In this document: piece by piece, positions 28,212 to 37,804 of the stretch
How positions within the stretch are numbered: position 1 is the stretch's first letter
How the letters are laid out: each line of letters starts with the position of its first letter
NCBI GenBank assembly: GCA_029558635.1
Contig: JAKQEE010000258.1
Span: forward strand, 1 to 64,000
Length of the DNA stretch: 64,000 nt
Source: Pseudomonadota bacterium
Lineage (GTDB): Bacteria; Pseudomonadota; Alphaproteobacteria; Micavibrionales; Micavibrionaceae
Reading direction: 5' to 3'
Program-made: the position numbers and the translations under genes
Notes under the pieces: generated by a model
What the model was told of the DNA's origin: nothing
Database searches by the model: none
The model's input: only the letters and a program-made list of their open reading frames with translations

Positions 28212-29108
28212 ATGACAAATGAAACATATACCGATGACGAATTGTTGCGACTGGTTTTTTCCCGGGGGGCCGTGTCCATATGGAATAATCAGAAAGGGCC
28301 GGTTTTCTGGTATGCTGCGGGGGTTCCGGGGCCGTTCTATGTGAACACAGAAAAGCTGATCGGGAAGGATGTCGCCGATAAATTGTTATCGGATATCAAC
28401 GGTATTCTCCAGAAGTCGGGAAGTGCCGCAGAAAAAGCAGAGGAATTAGATCATCTTGTTATGGGCGTTTACTCTTCTCATGAGGAGTTTCAGCGGATTG
28501 TAAAAAGTATGGTCAAGAAAGGTGAGGATTTCTCCTATGATTGCGTGTCCGGAGGGGAGAGAAGAGACTGGTTTTTCTCGATCCCGTTTTCCCATGAGGT
28601 GGGCAAGGACCATTTGTATATCTTTAAGGACATGACGGTTTTTCGTAGAAAATGTGAAGGGAGCGGTTCTCATGACGGTGTGAATGCCCTTCATATTGCC
28701 GACCTTATTAATAATGCGGCGAGCTACTTTGATAAATGGCTGCCGGCCGTGGCTAAAAACAACATGAATATTGTTGGTACAATTTCCGTTATCAATCGTG
28801 GCAACGTTGGAATGGACCGCTTAAGTGAGGCTGGCGTCAGAAGCTGCGCTTTGAAATGTATTAACGTCTCATTTTTCCTGGAATTGGCGCAGAAGAATCT
28901 GATATCTCAAAGTACATATGAAGAGATTCAGGCCTATTTCGATTCCAAAGAGGAATGGGCGAAGCGATATATTCTTTCGAACCCTGCTTTGTTCAATGTA
29001 AAAGAACTGGATGCCAAATCGAAAGAAAGGCTTGAGCAGTTTGTATCAAATGATCCGTGGAATCTTAAGGATTATGCTCCGGAGACTTTTGCGAAGCTTA
29101 AATTTTAA
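28212..29108 (+). CDS. PyrE/orotate phosphoribosyltransferase-like protein with divergent PRPP loop
   Basis: SRGAVSIWNNQKGPVFWYAAGVPGPFYVNTEKLIG..VSGGERRDWFFSIPFSHEVGKDHLYIFKD..ALHIADLINNAASYF..GTISVINRGNVGMDRLSEAGV. Confidence 0.55.
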   Translation: MTNETYTDDELLRLVFSRGAVSIWNNQKGPVFWYAAGVPGPFYVNTEKLIGKDVADKLLSDINGILQKSGSAAEKAEELDHLVMGVYSSHEEFQRIVKSMVKKGEDFSYDCVSGGERRDWFFSIPFSHEVGKDHLYIFKDMTVFRRKCEGSGSHDGVNALHIADLINNAASYFDKWLPAVAKNNMNIVGTISVINRGNVGMDRLSEAGVRSCALKCINVSFFLELAQKNLISQSTYEEIQAYFDSKEEWAKRYILSNPALFNVKELDAKSKERLEQFVSNDPWNLKDYAPETFAKLKF

Positions 29109-29149
29109 GCGCTGTATATCTCTTCTGGTGGAATTGCCTAGCTTTTACT

Positions 29150-29185
29150 CATTATAAAACCCCCATAAAAGGGGGCTTTATAATG
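29150..29185. terminator. Strong hairpin terminator abutting tRNA-Thr 3' end (usable in both directions)
   Basis: CATTATAAA-a-CCCCC-ataaaa-GGGGG-c-TTTATAATG; one mismatch over 15-bp arms. Confidence 0.8.
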
Positions 29186-29258
29186 GTGCCGCTGAAGAGA
29201 TTTGAACTCCCGACCTTGTCATTACGAATGACCTGCTCTACCCCTGAGCTACAACGGC
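29184..29258 (-). tRNA. tRNA-Thr (anticodon CGU), encoded CCA
   Basis: GCCGTTG/CAGCGGC acceptor, GCTC-GAGC D-stem, anticodon loop TTCGTAA, TTCAAAT T-loop, ACCA 3' end. Confidence 0.95.
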
Positions 29259-29373
29259 TTTTTAGAATTTCTGGGTCAAGTTCCTAATCGGTTTTAAAAA
29301 AGATTGCAAGTCTCTTACAATTTGTGTATCTTCTCCGTCATTGACATAACATTTATGAAAAAAGGTTAAAATT

Positions 29374-29574
29374 ATGGCAGGTGCAGATAATAGTCAGATC
29401 AAAGCTTTTCAAGAGTCGGCAGAGGGCGCTGAGCAGGTATGCCTTGTATGTGCGGATGCACAACCCTTGGGAGAAGTTGTGACTTTGGGGCGTGAAGACC
29501 AGTTTGAAGGAATTGGTCAAAATGATCATCGCTCTTCCATTCAAAGCCCTGCATTAGCGCCAATTCGTTGGTAG
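29374..29574 (+). CDS. Small ORF, doubtful
   Basis: AAAGGT upstream of ATG; 66 aa, no family. Confidence 0.3.
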   Translation: MAGADNSQIKAFQESAEGAEQVCLVCADAQPLGEVVTLGREDQFEGIGQNDHRSSIQSPALAPIRW

Positions 29575-29680
29575 TATAAGTTTGAAGATTCCCGTTTTTT
29601 ATGTTGGCGGGGTTTTCTCCTGTTCTTGTATTTGCTACACTTTCTTCGAATGATTCGTTTCCGAATATTTGGTGGGGAGT

Positions 29681-30775
29681 ATGGCGGAAAAGCGCAAAAT
29701 TAAAATGACACGAAAGGTCATGCCGGATGGTCGGTATGGCCTTTTTTTTCCGGCGGTGTTCATGTCGGATATGCATTTGGGGACTTTTGGGACACGGGCG
29801 AAGCGCCTGTGTTTGTTTTTGGACCTGATAGAAACCGACCGGCTTTATCTCGTCGGTGATATTGTCGGTGGGACCGAGATGGAGGCCAAGCGCAAATTCC
29901 AGTTTGGTGGAAGTTGGCACAAACAAGTCTTAGGCCATTTTTTGCGCAAGGCGCGCTGTGGAACAGAGGTAACTTATATTCCCGGCAATCATGATGCCGT
30001 GCCGCGCGGCCGTGAAATCGGGCGAGGGATTTGGCACCGGAAGCTCACGGGTAAAAGCCTGGTGGGCGTGCGGTTTGTCGAGCATGATCTTTATACCGAC
30101 CCGAATGGACGGCGGTTCAAGGTTCTGCATGGAGACGAGTTCGATGATATGGTCGGATTCTGGTATAAGGTCGGAGATTGGTTTATCGAGACTCTGCAGT
30201 CTTTCGACCATTTTCTTCACTCTTATTTTCCGCGGATGCGCGAACACTCGGTAGCGGCTGTCGTCAAGCGGGCGTTCAAGGGGGCCATTTCCACCTTGAT
30301 GGATGTCAAAAAGAAAATTCGTGATTATGCCGATCACGAGCATGTGGATGGCATTATCTATGGCCATTCGCATATCGGCGGATTCCAGAGAACGGCAGGC
30401 GGCAAAATTGCCATGAATGACGGATGTTGCACCGAGCATGTTCAGGCGCTGGTGCATGATGAAGATGGGACATGGGCGTTGCTCACGATGTTCAAGGACC
30501 GGTTTCTGGTGACTGAAGAAGACGGAACGAGCTATCCGGTTTTTTGGAGGGAATTGGGGTTGGAGGAGTCGATGGTATTTGGTCCGACAAAATATCAGGA
30601 TCAGTCGAGAAAGGATGCGTGTCGTGTTTTGAGTATTATCGAACGGGCCTGGCCTTCCAAGGAGAGAGTTCAGTCTCTTGAAGCACGTCGCAAGGCAAGG
30701 GTGCGTAAGGTCAGAATGTTTGTGGAAAGCAAGGAAATCTGCGATCTTTGTGATTTTCAAGGGGCTTATGCGTAA
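29681..30775 (+). CDS. Metallophosphoesterase, LpxH-like / UDP-2,3-diacylglucosamine diphosphatase-like
   Basis: SDMHLGT, LVGDIVGG, PGNHD, HGDEFD, GHSHIGG motifs. Confidence 0.85.
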   Translation: MAEKRKIKMTRKVMPDGRYGLFFPAVFMSDMHLGTFGTRAKRLCLFLDLIETDRLYLVGDIVGGTEMEAKRKFQFGGSWHKQVLGHFLRKARCGTEVTYIPGNHDAVPRGREIGRGIWHRKLTGKSLVGVRFVEHDLYTDPNGRRFKVLHGDEFDDMVGFWYKVGDWFIETLQSFDHFLHSYFPRMREHSVAAVVKRAFKGAISTLMDVKKKIRDYADHEHVDGIIYGHSHIGGFQRTAGGKIAMNDGCCTEHVQALVHDEDGTWALLTMFKDRFLVTEEDGTSYPVFWRELGLEESMVFGPTKYQDQSRKDACRVLSIIERAWPSKERVQSLEARRKARVRKVRMFVESKEICDLCDFQGAYA

Positions 30776-30818
30776 TAAAAACTTGAAGAGATCACAGCGC
30801 TTTGCTAGAAAGTTCGCG

Positions 30819-30909
30819 GAAGATCGGCGCGGGCGAAAATCTCGCCAACCCGGTCAGGGCCGAAAGGCAGCAGCCGTAACGAATTCTTTTCGGGTCGTGT
30901 CCGGTCTTC
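30819..30909 (+). ncRNA. ffs: Signal recognition particle RNA (4.5S-type)
   Basis: Conserved core ACCCGGTCAGGGCCGAAAGGCAGCAGCCGTAACGA...TTCGGGT; terminal helix GAAGATCGG/CCGGTCTTC; located upstream of dnaX. Confidence 0.92.
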
Positions 30910-30931
30910 CACTTCTGAGTTCACTGTGTAA

Positions 30932-32092
30932 ATGGAGAGTAGTGTCGTGACGTCCTTTCGCCCCGTTCAATCTTTCCGGCCATGTTTGCACTTTAGAACT
31001 GTTGTTATTTCCGATACCCATTTAGGAAAAAAAGCTGCTTCGGCAGCTTTTCTTTTTGAGTTTTTGCAGAATATCTCCTGCGAACGGTTGTTGTTGAATG
31101 GAGATATTCTTGAAGGATGGGGAATGAAGCATAAAAAGCGTACCCCATTTCCCGAAATGCATGCAAGGTGTCTTGATGCTCTGAATGCCAGGGCCGAGAG
31201 TGGGGTTGAGGTTATCTATATTCGTGGAAACCACGATGAGGACTGGGCTAAATCCAAGAAAAAAATTTCCAACAGAACGATCACGTTTCGTGACAAGCAC
31301 CATCGGCATGAATGTCCCATAAGGTTCCAGAAATCATTCCAGCATACGGACGTGCAGGGCCGGAAATTTCTGGTTTTGCATGGAGATGTATTCGATGGTT
31401 TTATGAAGTCGACCAAAAAGAAAGTTATCGCCCAGTATGCCGATCGTGCCTATGAAGGGTTCGTCAATTTAAATGGTATTTTTCGGCAGGCAGTTCAGGA
31501 TATGACGGGAGCTCATGTCTCCCCTGCGGCGTTTCTTAAACGCAAGACTAAAAAAACTCTTGGAATTATTGATGGATTTGAAAAAGCTGTAACTTCGAAG
31601 AGGATGATAGAGAGGTTCGATGGCGTTATTTGCGGGCATATCCACCATGCGGAAATTACACCGAAAAAAGACATCTTGTACATGAATAGCGGGGATTGGG
31701 TTGAAGGATGTACTGCCTTGGCCGAAGATTTTGATGGGAACTGGCATATCGTTGATTGGGGTCGTGATAGAAATCAATATGGGATGAAACGCGTTCCTTC
31801 GATTTTTGACAAGAATCCATATGAATCCTACCGCGGTGTTACGATTCGGCAGTTGGGGCTTGCCCGCAAATTGTGGCCGGGAGCCGATTACGGTGAATTG
31901 ATGGGAGAAATGTGGGAGTGTCGTCGTAAACTTGAGCACCAGAACGAGCGTTTGGCCGAATTGTTTAAAGAGAAGGTCACCAACGACAACCTCAAGAAAG
32001 AGCAGAAAATTCGCCAGAAAATCGGGGCATTGGAGCAAAAAATCGAGGGAATTACAGAATTGTTGGCTCCGGTTCATGATCCGGTATCTTGA
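30932..32092 (+). CDS. Second metallophosphoesterase, paralogue of the 29681 gene
   Basis: SDTHLGK, LLLNGDILEGW, RGNHDED, HGDVFDG, GHIHHAE. Confidence 0.83.
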   Translation: MESSVVTSFRPVQSFRPCLHFRTVVISDTHLGKKAASAAFLFEFLQNISCERLLLNGDILEGWGMKHKKRTPFPEMHARCLDALNARAESGVEVIYIRGNHDEDWAKSKKKISNRTITFRDKHHRHECPIRFQKSFQHTDVQGRKFLVLHGDVFDGFMKSTKKKVIAQYADRAYEGFVNLNGIFRQAVQDMTGAHVSPAAFLKRKTKKTLGIIDGFEKAVTSKRMIERFDGVICGHIHHAEITPKKDILYMNSGDWVEGCTALAEDFDGNWHIVDWGRDRNQYGMKRVPSIFDKNPYESYRGVTIRQLGLARKLWPGADYGELMGEMWECRRKLEHQNERLAELFKEKVTNDNLKKEQKIRQKIGALEQKIEGITELLAPVHDPVS

Positions 32093-32152
32093 GTGTTGAT
32101 ATTTCTCCGTTTTTAGTTGAAGGGCCTGTTTCTTCACTCTAGAGTCCTTCCT

Positions 32153-33829
32153 ATGTCTATACAGCAAGAAAATAACGCCTATCGTGTATTGGCGCGGAAA
32201 TACCGTCCCCAGAATTTCGATCAATTGATCGGGCAGGATGCGTTGGTGCGTACGTTGACCAATGCCATCAGTTCGGGGCGTGTGGCGCATGCGTTTATGC
32301 TGACCGGTGTGCGCGGGGTGGGGAAAACCACCACGGCGCGGATTATTGCCAAAGCATTGAATTATACCGGACCTGACGGCACGGCTGGTCCGACCACGGG
32401 ACCGACAGACGATTGCGAAATTTGCCGTGCGATTAGTGAAGACCGTCATCCCGATGTGATGGAAATGGACGCTGCGTCGCGCACAGGCGTTGATGATATT
32501 CGTGAGATTCTTGATGGGGTGCGGTATGCGCCGACGTCGGCGCGGTATAAAGTCTATATCATCGACGAAGTGCATATGCTTTCCAAAAACGCGTTTAATG
32601 CGCTTCTCAAAACTCTGGAAGAGCCGCCGCCCCATGTGAAATTCATTTTTGCAACGACCGAAATCCGCAAGGTTCCGGTAACGGTGCTTTCACGTTGCCA
32701 GCGTTTTGATTTGCGTCGTGTTGATGTCGAGACTTTGCAGTCTCATTACAAAAAAGTTTGTGATCTTGAAAAAGTTTCCGCTGAAGACGAAGCGGTTGCG
32801 ATGATTGCGCGCGCAGCGGATGGGTCGGTCCGGGATGGGCTGTCTATTCTCGATCAGGCGATGGCACTGAGTGAAGGGGCAATCACAGTGGATCGTGTGC
32901 GTTCAATGCTCGGTCTTGCCGACCGGACACGTTTGCTGGATCTGATGGAACATATCCTTGGTGGTAAGGGCGATGAGGCCCTGACAGTTATGGCTGATTT
33001 GTATCGTGCCGGAGCTGACCCTCAAACGGTCTTGCAGGACCTTCTCGATATTACCCATTTGATGAGCAAGTTCCTGACCATAAAATCTCCACCTGCGACG
33101 GTGGAGCCGAATATGGCGGGGGCGGAGCGGAACCGCGCGGCGGATATGGCTGCAAATACAGGAATTCCGGCTTTGACGCGCGTATGGCAAATTTTGCTGA
33201 AAGGTCTTGGTGAAATTCAACATTCCCCCAATCCGCAGGCCACTGCCGAAATGGTGATTATCCGTTTGATGTTTGCGGCTGATCTTCCCGATCCTGCCAC
33301 TGTTTTGAAACAGTTGAAAGACGGCACGATTGTGAGTGGCGGTGGTGCGCGTGCTGCGTCTGGTTCCGGTGGTGGCGGAGCGGTGGCGTCGATTGCGTCC
33401 GGTTCAGGGGTCAAGATGATGGCGCAGCCTGCTGTGGCGGCGCAGCCCGTCGCGGTGGCCAACAGCAATCTTGAGACTCTCGCCGATGTGGTGGGTCTCT
33501 TGGAACAGCACGGGGCGATGATTCTGGCGTCGCAAGTGGTTCACGGGGTCGAGCTGGTGAAGCTCGAGCCGTTGCGGATTGAGTATCATCCGGCGCCAGA
33601 GGCCGATCCGAAACTTGCGAGCGATTTGTCCAAAAAGCTTACGCAAATCACCGGACAGCGCTGGGTGGTGTCCATTTCGATGCGCGAGGGCCAGCCGACC
33701 TTGGCGCGCCAGCATGAGATGGCGTTGGCGGTAGAACGCACTGCTGTTATGGCCAACCCCGTGATTGCACGGTTTTTAAGTGTGTTTCCCAAGGCAGAGA
33801 TAATTTCGATTACCAATCAAGAGGATTAG
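32153..33829 (+). CDS. dnaX: DNA polymerase III subunits gamma/tau
   Basis: YRPQNFDQLIGQDALVRTL, GVRGVGKTTTAR, zinc Cys, DEVHMLS, SRC. Confidence 0.96.
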   Translation: MSIQQENNAYRVLARKYRPQNFDQLIGQDALVRTLTNAISSGRVAHAFMLTGVRGVGKTTTARIIAKALNYTGPDGTAGPTTGPTDDCEICRAISEDRHPDVMEMDAASRTGVDDIREILDGVRYAPTSARYKVYIIDEVHMLSKNAFNALLKTLEEPPPHVKFIFATTEIRKVPVTVLSRCQRFDLRRVDVETLQSHYKKVCDLEKVSAEDEAVAMIARAADGSVRDGLSILDQAMALSEGAITVDRVRSMLGLADRTRLLDLMEHILGGKGDEALTVMADLYRAGADPQTVLQDLLDITHLMSKFLTIKSPPATVEPNMAGAERNRAADMAANTGIPALTRVWQILLKGLGEIQHSPNPQATAEMVIIRLMFAADLPDPATVLKQLKDGTIVSGGGARAASGSGGGGAVASIASGSGVKMMAQPAVAAQPVAVANSNLETLADVVGLLEQHGAMILASQVVHGVELVKLEPLRIEYHPAPEADPKLASDLSKKLTQITGQRWVVSISMREGQPTLARQHEMALAVERTAVMANPVIARFLSVFPKAEIISITNQED

Positions 33830-33832
33830 ATC

Positions 33833-34165
33833 ATGTTCAATATGCAGCAGATGATGCAAAAGGCGCAGGCCGTTCAAAAGAAAATGGCGGCGTTACAGGA
33901 AGAGTTGAATGAGATGGAGGTCGACGGGCAATCCGGTGCGGGTCTTGTCAGGGTTACGATGACTTGCAAAGGGAATATGAAGGCGTTGACCATTGATCCG
34001 TCGTTGATTGATCCTGCGGAAAAAGAAGTTCTGGAAGATTTGATCAAGGCGGCGTGCAATGATGCGCGGAATAAAGCCGATCAGAAACTGGCCGATGAAA
34101 CGCAAAAGGCCATGGCTGATATGGGGCTTCCTCCAGGGCTTCTCGGCGGCGGGATGCCGTTCTGA
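33833..34165 (+). CDS. YbaB/EbfC family nucleoid-associated protein
   Basis: MQQMMQKAQAVQKKMAALQEEL..; follows dnaX. Confidence 0.95.
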   Translation: MFNMQQMMQKAQAVQKKMAALQEELNEMEVDGQSGAGLVRVTMTCKGNMKALTIDPSLIDPAEKEVLEDLIKAACNDARNKADQKLADETQKAMADMGLPPGLLGGGMPF

Positions 34166-34956
34166 TGCGGTTGATGACATGGAATATAAATTCGGTCCGG
34201 TTGCGGGCCGAATTGGTTTTAAAGGCTGCGAGCGAGGCTCGCGCCGATGTCGTGTGTTTGCAGGAAACCAAAACCCCCGATGAATTTTTTCCGCATGAGG
34301 TGTTTGATGCGGCAGGGTTCAAATATCGCCATATTCACGGGATGAAATCTTATAATGGCGTTGCTATCCTGTCTAAATTGCCGTTTCAGGAAGTTGCCGT
34401 TCATCACCGTGTCGGACGTGAGGATTGCCGCCATATTGCGGTGAAGCTGGATGGCGTTGAGTTGCATGATATTTACATTCCGGCGGGTGGAGATGTTCCT
34501 GACCCCACGCTCAATGACAAGTTTGCGCATAAGCTGGGGTTTGTTGATGAGTTGGCGGCATGGTTCCCGAGACACTACAAATCCACTTCGAAACTGATCG
34601 CGGTCGGGGATTTTAATATCGCGCCGCTTCCCAACGATGTGTGGTCGCATAAGCAGTTATTGAATGTTGTATCGCATACGTCGGTTGAGGTCGAGAAACT
34701 GGAACGGTTTCAGAAAAGTTTGAATTGGGTTGATGTGGGGCGGCATTTCGTGCCAGAAGACGAAAAACTTTATACATGGTGGTCGTACCGCAATCGCGAC
34801 TGGAAGGTTTCCAATCGTGGACGGCGGCTCGATCACGTGTGGGTGACGCAGCCGCTTCAATCTTCACTGAAATCGCACGAAGTTTTGACCCATGCGCGGG
34901 ATTGGGAGAAAACCAGCGATCATGTGCCGGTTGCGGTTGAGTTCATTTCATTCTGA
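34165..34956 (+). CDS. xthA: Exodeoxyribonuclease III
   Basis: MTWNINSVRLR, LQETK, GDFNIAP, RRLDHVWVT, SDHVPV. Confidence 0.94.
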   Translation: MRLMTWNINSVRLRAELVLKAASEARADVVCLQETKTPDEFFPHEVFDAAGFKYRHIHGMKSYNGVAILSKLPFQEVAVHHRVGREDCRHIAVKLDGVELHDIYIPAGGDVPDPTLNDKFAHKLGFVDELAAWFPRHYKSTSKLIAVGDFNIAPLPNDVWSHKQLLNVVSHTSVEVEKLERFQKSLNWVDVGRHFVPEDEKLYTWWSYRNRDWKVSNRGRRLDHVWVTQPLQSSLKSHEVLTHARDWEKTSDHVPVAVEFISF

Positions 34957-36146
34957 GCTTTTTGCCGTTTGTGATTGCGTTCAATCAGAATGTATGACCA
35001 TGCGCCCAATGCGGCGATCAGTGCCGCGTGCGCGAGCAGACCGTTACCAATGCCGTATTCGTCAGTGGCCCAGCCGATGACCTGACTCATTGGGATAAAA
35101 CCCAACGAGACCGAGACGCTGGCTGTTGAAAGAATAGTGGCGCGTTCGGCGGAACCGGCCAGGTTGTTGACGGCTTCTTGTGCACGCGGCATCCCAAATC
35201 CGAAGACAAAGGCTTCGTAGGTGAGGCAGGCAAGACCAAACCATGTGGTGGAAACCCCCGCGCCAATTAAGGCCAGAACAAGGGATGCCAGCAGGATGTA
35301 GAGGGCTTTGCGGCCATAAAGGGAGGGAAAAATTTTATGGCCGATATGCCCGCATATGCCGCCTAGCAGCATGACGCCCGAGAGAATCCAGCCATTATAG
35401 AATTCTGGCAGGTTCATGGCTTCGGTATAAGGTTGGATTGCCCACATGCAGATTTTAGTCGTGGCGAAGGCTAGAGTCATCAACATAATCAGGCCCGCAA
35501 TTTCCTTATGCCCGTGCGTGACGTATTTGAATGTTCGCCACATATCGGCTAGAGGGTTTCCTTCGACTGTTTTTTTATGGCGGGGCGGCTCAATGAAAGC
35601 GAAGCCGAGCAAGGTTGTTGCTATGACCACGACAATTTCCATTTGCATGGGCAGGTAGGGGGAAATTGTATATAGGTAACCACCAATTACACAAGCTGCA
35701 GCACAGGAATAAAACATTACGGCGAAACGGAATCCTTCGCGTTTTCTGAATTCCTGTTCGCGTCCTGCGGCCAACAAAGAATCATACAAAAGGGCTGAGT
35801 TGGCTCCGCTCATCAGGGATGTTCCGATGCCGATTACACCTTGAGAAATTATAGCACTCCAAAACCCTGTGGCTTCGAGCAGGCAAATGAAGCCGATTGC
35901 AAACATGAAACCTCCGGCAGTCAAGGTCTTTTTGCGTCCCCACTGATCGGCGATCCAGCCAGTGGGAACATCGAGGAGCACCATCACCGCAGCAAAAACC
36001 GATTCCCCGATCAGAAAATCCTGGAAAGTCAGCCCTAATTGATCGTGGTAATAGGGGACGATGATCGGGAGTGCAAAAACAGCATTGATCCCGATCGTGA
36101 ACAGGTTCAAAAGCCATATATTGCGATTGCATTGCGCGTTTTCCAT
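34920..36146 (-). CDS. MFS transporter
   Basis: 12-TM pattern, DVPTGWIADQWGRKK loop motif. Confidence 0.88.
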   Translation of the reverse strand: MENAQCNRNIWLLNLFTIGINAVFALPIIVPYYHDQLGLTFQDFLIGESVFAAVMVLLDVPTGWIADQWGRKKTLTAGGFMFAIGFICLLEATGFWSAIISQGVIGIGTSLMSGANSALLYDSLLAAGREQEFRKREGFRFAVMFYSCAAACVIGGYLYTISPYLPMQMEIVVVIATTLLGFAFIEPPRHKKTVEGNPLADMWRTFKYVTHGHKEIAGLIMLMTLAFATTKICMWAIQPYTEAMNLPEFYNGWILSGVMLLGGICGHIGHKIFPSLYGRKALYILLASLVLALIGAGVSTTWFGLACLTYEAFVFGFGMPRAQEAVNNLAGSAERATILSTASVSVSLGFIPMSQVIGWATDEYGIGNGLLAHAALIAALGAWSYILIERNHKRQKAQNEMNSTATGT

Positions 36147-36151
36147 TTTTA

Positions 36152-36655
36152 CTACCGTATAATTTTTTCGTATTTAAGAGAAATATCTTTTTCTCCGTTC
36201 CCGAAAATATATTCTATTTCACCGATAGGAATAAACCCGCACCGAAGAATTACTGACTTGCTTGCGTTGTTGTTTCTGCGATGTCCGATCCCCATGTGGG
36301 AGATGGATTTATCGGCAAGCGCATAATCAAGACAAAAATTGACCAATTGCAAGGCAAAGTTATTCCCGCGATAGCGTGGATTCACGTACAGCATTCCAAT
36401 TTCACGTTCGTGATCTTTCATTTCGCCGAAATGGAAGTTTCCTGCGAAGCCAACCGGCAATTCTTTGTTGTAGAGCATGAACAGAGCGTTTTTCGGGTTT
36501 GACAGCTCCGAAATCCATCTTTCGTCCGGTCTGCTTTTGGCCTGATCTGCCGATTCCAGAAAACATTCGGGGTTGTGCGTGACCATTTCAATCCGCATGG
36601 CGCGGAAGAGTTTCCAATCGTCTTTTTCAAGTTTCCTGATATATATGTTTTTCAT
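36152..36655 (-). CDS. GNAT family N-acetyltransferase
   Basis: Motif A-like MLYVNPRYRGNNFALQLVNFCLD. Confidence 0.8.
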   Translation of the reverse strand: MKNIYIRKLEKDDWKLFRAMRIEMVTHNPECFLESADQAKSRPDERWISELSNPKNALFMLYNKELPVGFAGNFHFGEMKDHEREIGMLYVNPRYRGNNFALQLVNFCLDYALADKSISHMGIGHRRNNNASKSVILRCGFIPIGEIEYIFGNGEKDISLKYEKIIR

Positions 36656-36657
36656 TT

Positions 36658-37221
36658 TTATTTCTCTGTTTTAGATATGCTGTACCAATAAACATCCAGT
36701 TTTTCACCGGTCAGGTGGCTGGTATGCGCTTTGGGTTCGGTTTTGTTATGCGTTAGCCCCAGCCGTTCCATCAAATTGCGGCTGCGGATGTTGCCTTCGT
36801 AGTAGGCCATTTCAACCCTTTCGATTCCGGCTGTGTTAAACGCAAAATCAATGATGCGGGTCATGACCTCGAACGCTATGCCTTTTCCTTCGTAGGATTT
36901 TGTCATCCAATAACCGCTATGGACTGTGCTGAAATTTTCGTCTTCGCCATCCAGACCGCTTGACATGATGTAGTCTCCGGTTTTTTTGTCGAGGGCGATC
37001 AGGCCCAAAAGAGGGCTATTTTCGCTTTGAAGTTTTAGCCATTCTTCCAGACCTTCGCGCGACATACCGTGATCGTCTGTCCAGCTCATCCAGCGGCGAA
37101 GATCGGTTTCGCGGTCTTCCTTGGCTTTTTGAATCATGTCCGCGTCTTCCATGGTCGGTTGGCGAATGATGGTTCGTTCCGTTTTCAGCGGTAGAAGTTT
37201 TACAATTTCCTGTTTGCGCAT
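36658..37221 (-). CDS. GNAT family N-acetyltransferase, RimJ/RimL-like
   Basis: GYWMTKSYEGKGIAFEVMTRIIDFAF, N..SRNLMERLG. Confidence 0.85.
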   Translation of the reverse strand: MRKQEIVKLLPLKTERTIIRQPTMEDADMIQKAKEDRETDLRRWMSWTDDHGMSREGLEEWLKLQSENSPLLGLIALDKKTGDYIMSSGLDGEDENFSTVHSGYWMTKSYEGKGIAFEVMTRIIDFAFNTAGIERVEMAYYEGNIRSRNLMERLGLTHNKTEPKAHTSHLTGEKLDVYWYSISKTEK

Positions 37222-37234
37222 TTTATGCCTCTCC

Positions 37235-37699
37235 TTATGTTTCTCTGATCAGGCGGACGGTTTTTTTGCCTTGTTCGTTTTCTAGAAACCCGAGTTGTCT
37301 ATAGAGGGACAGGGCGTTTGCATTGTCTTCCTCTGCTCCAATCCGGATGGCGTTTGCGGTGAATTTTTCCCGTGCTTCTTTCATAATGGCGAGCATCAGG
37401 ATTTCACCAACCCTTTGTCTGCGGAATTCTTCGGCGACGAATAAGTTCTGGATGTAGAAATTTGTCTGGCCCATGTGGAATTCGTACATGACGAAACCCG
37501 CGACGTAACCTGCCAGCACGCCTTCCGCTGTTTCGGCGACCATAACCGTCACGGGAGCATTATCCATGCACACCATGCGGTCGAAGTCTTTGCGGGTCAG
37601 GGCATGGGCGTCCCCGTGGGCGCGGCAGATGCCCGCGACCAGTGTTTTAAGTTTTGCCCAATCTCCGCTTCTTGCTGCGCGTATTCTGACGGCAAGCAT
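37235..37699 (-). CDS. GNAT family N-acetyltransferase
   Basis: LFVAEEFRRQRVGEILMLAIMKEA, NALSLYRQLGF. Confidence 0.85.
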   Translation of the reverse strand: MLAVRIRAARSGDWAKLKTLVAGICRAHGDAHALTRKDFDRMVCMDNAPVTVMVAETAEGVLAGYVAGFVMYEFHMGQTNFYIQNLFVAEEFRRQRVGEILMLAIMKEAREKFTANAIRIGAEEDNANALSLYRQLGFLENEQGKKTVRLIRET

Positions 37700-37761
37700 T
37701 TTAGTCTCCTTTCTTTGGGGAAAGGACTGACAGGGGGAGTCTTCTTTTTTTGGAGATTTCC

Positions 37762-37804
37762 GAACTGCCAGCCTTTCCGGTTTTCGGGGCTGACAGTTCT
37801 TTTT
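37762..37804 (+). terminator. Terminator-like hairpin followed by T5
   Basis: GAACTGcCAGCC...GGCTGaCAGTTC TTTTT; no obvious upstream + strand gene. Confidence 0.6.

Noticed and set aside
29184-29258. tRNA-Thr as prophage attachment site
   Set aside because: Lies ~16 kb from the phage-like cluster with conserved host genes between and no integrase or repeated tRNA fragment seen.
29399-29926. 175-aa minus-strand ORF near tRNA-Thr
   Set aside because: Overlaps the start of a clear metallophosphoesterase gene and has no recognisable domain.
30678-30950. 90-aa ORF across 30.8 kb
   Set aside because: Covers the SRP RNA; better explained as noncoding.
31469-32635. 388-aa minus-strand ORF over the phosphoesterase/dnaX junction
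   Set aside because: Opposes two well-supported genes and shows no family features.
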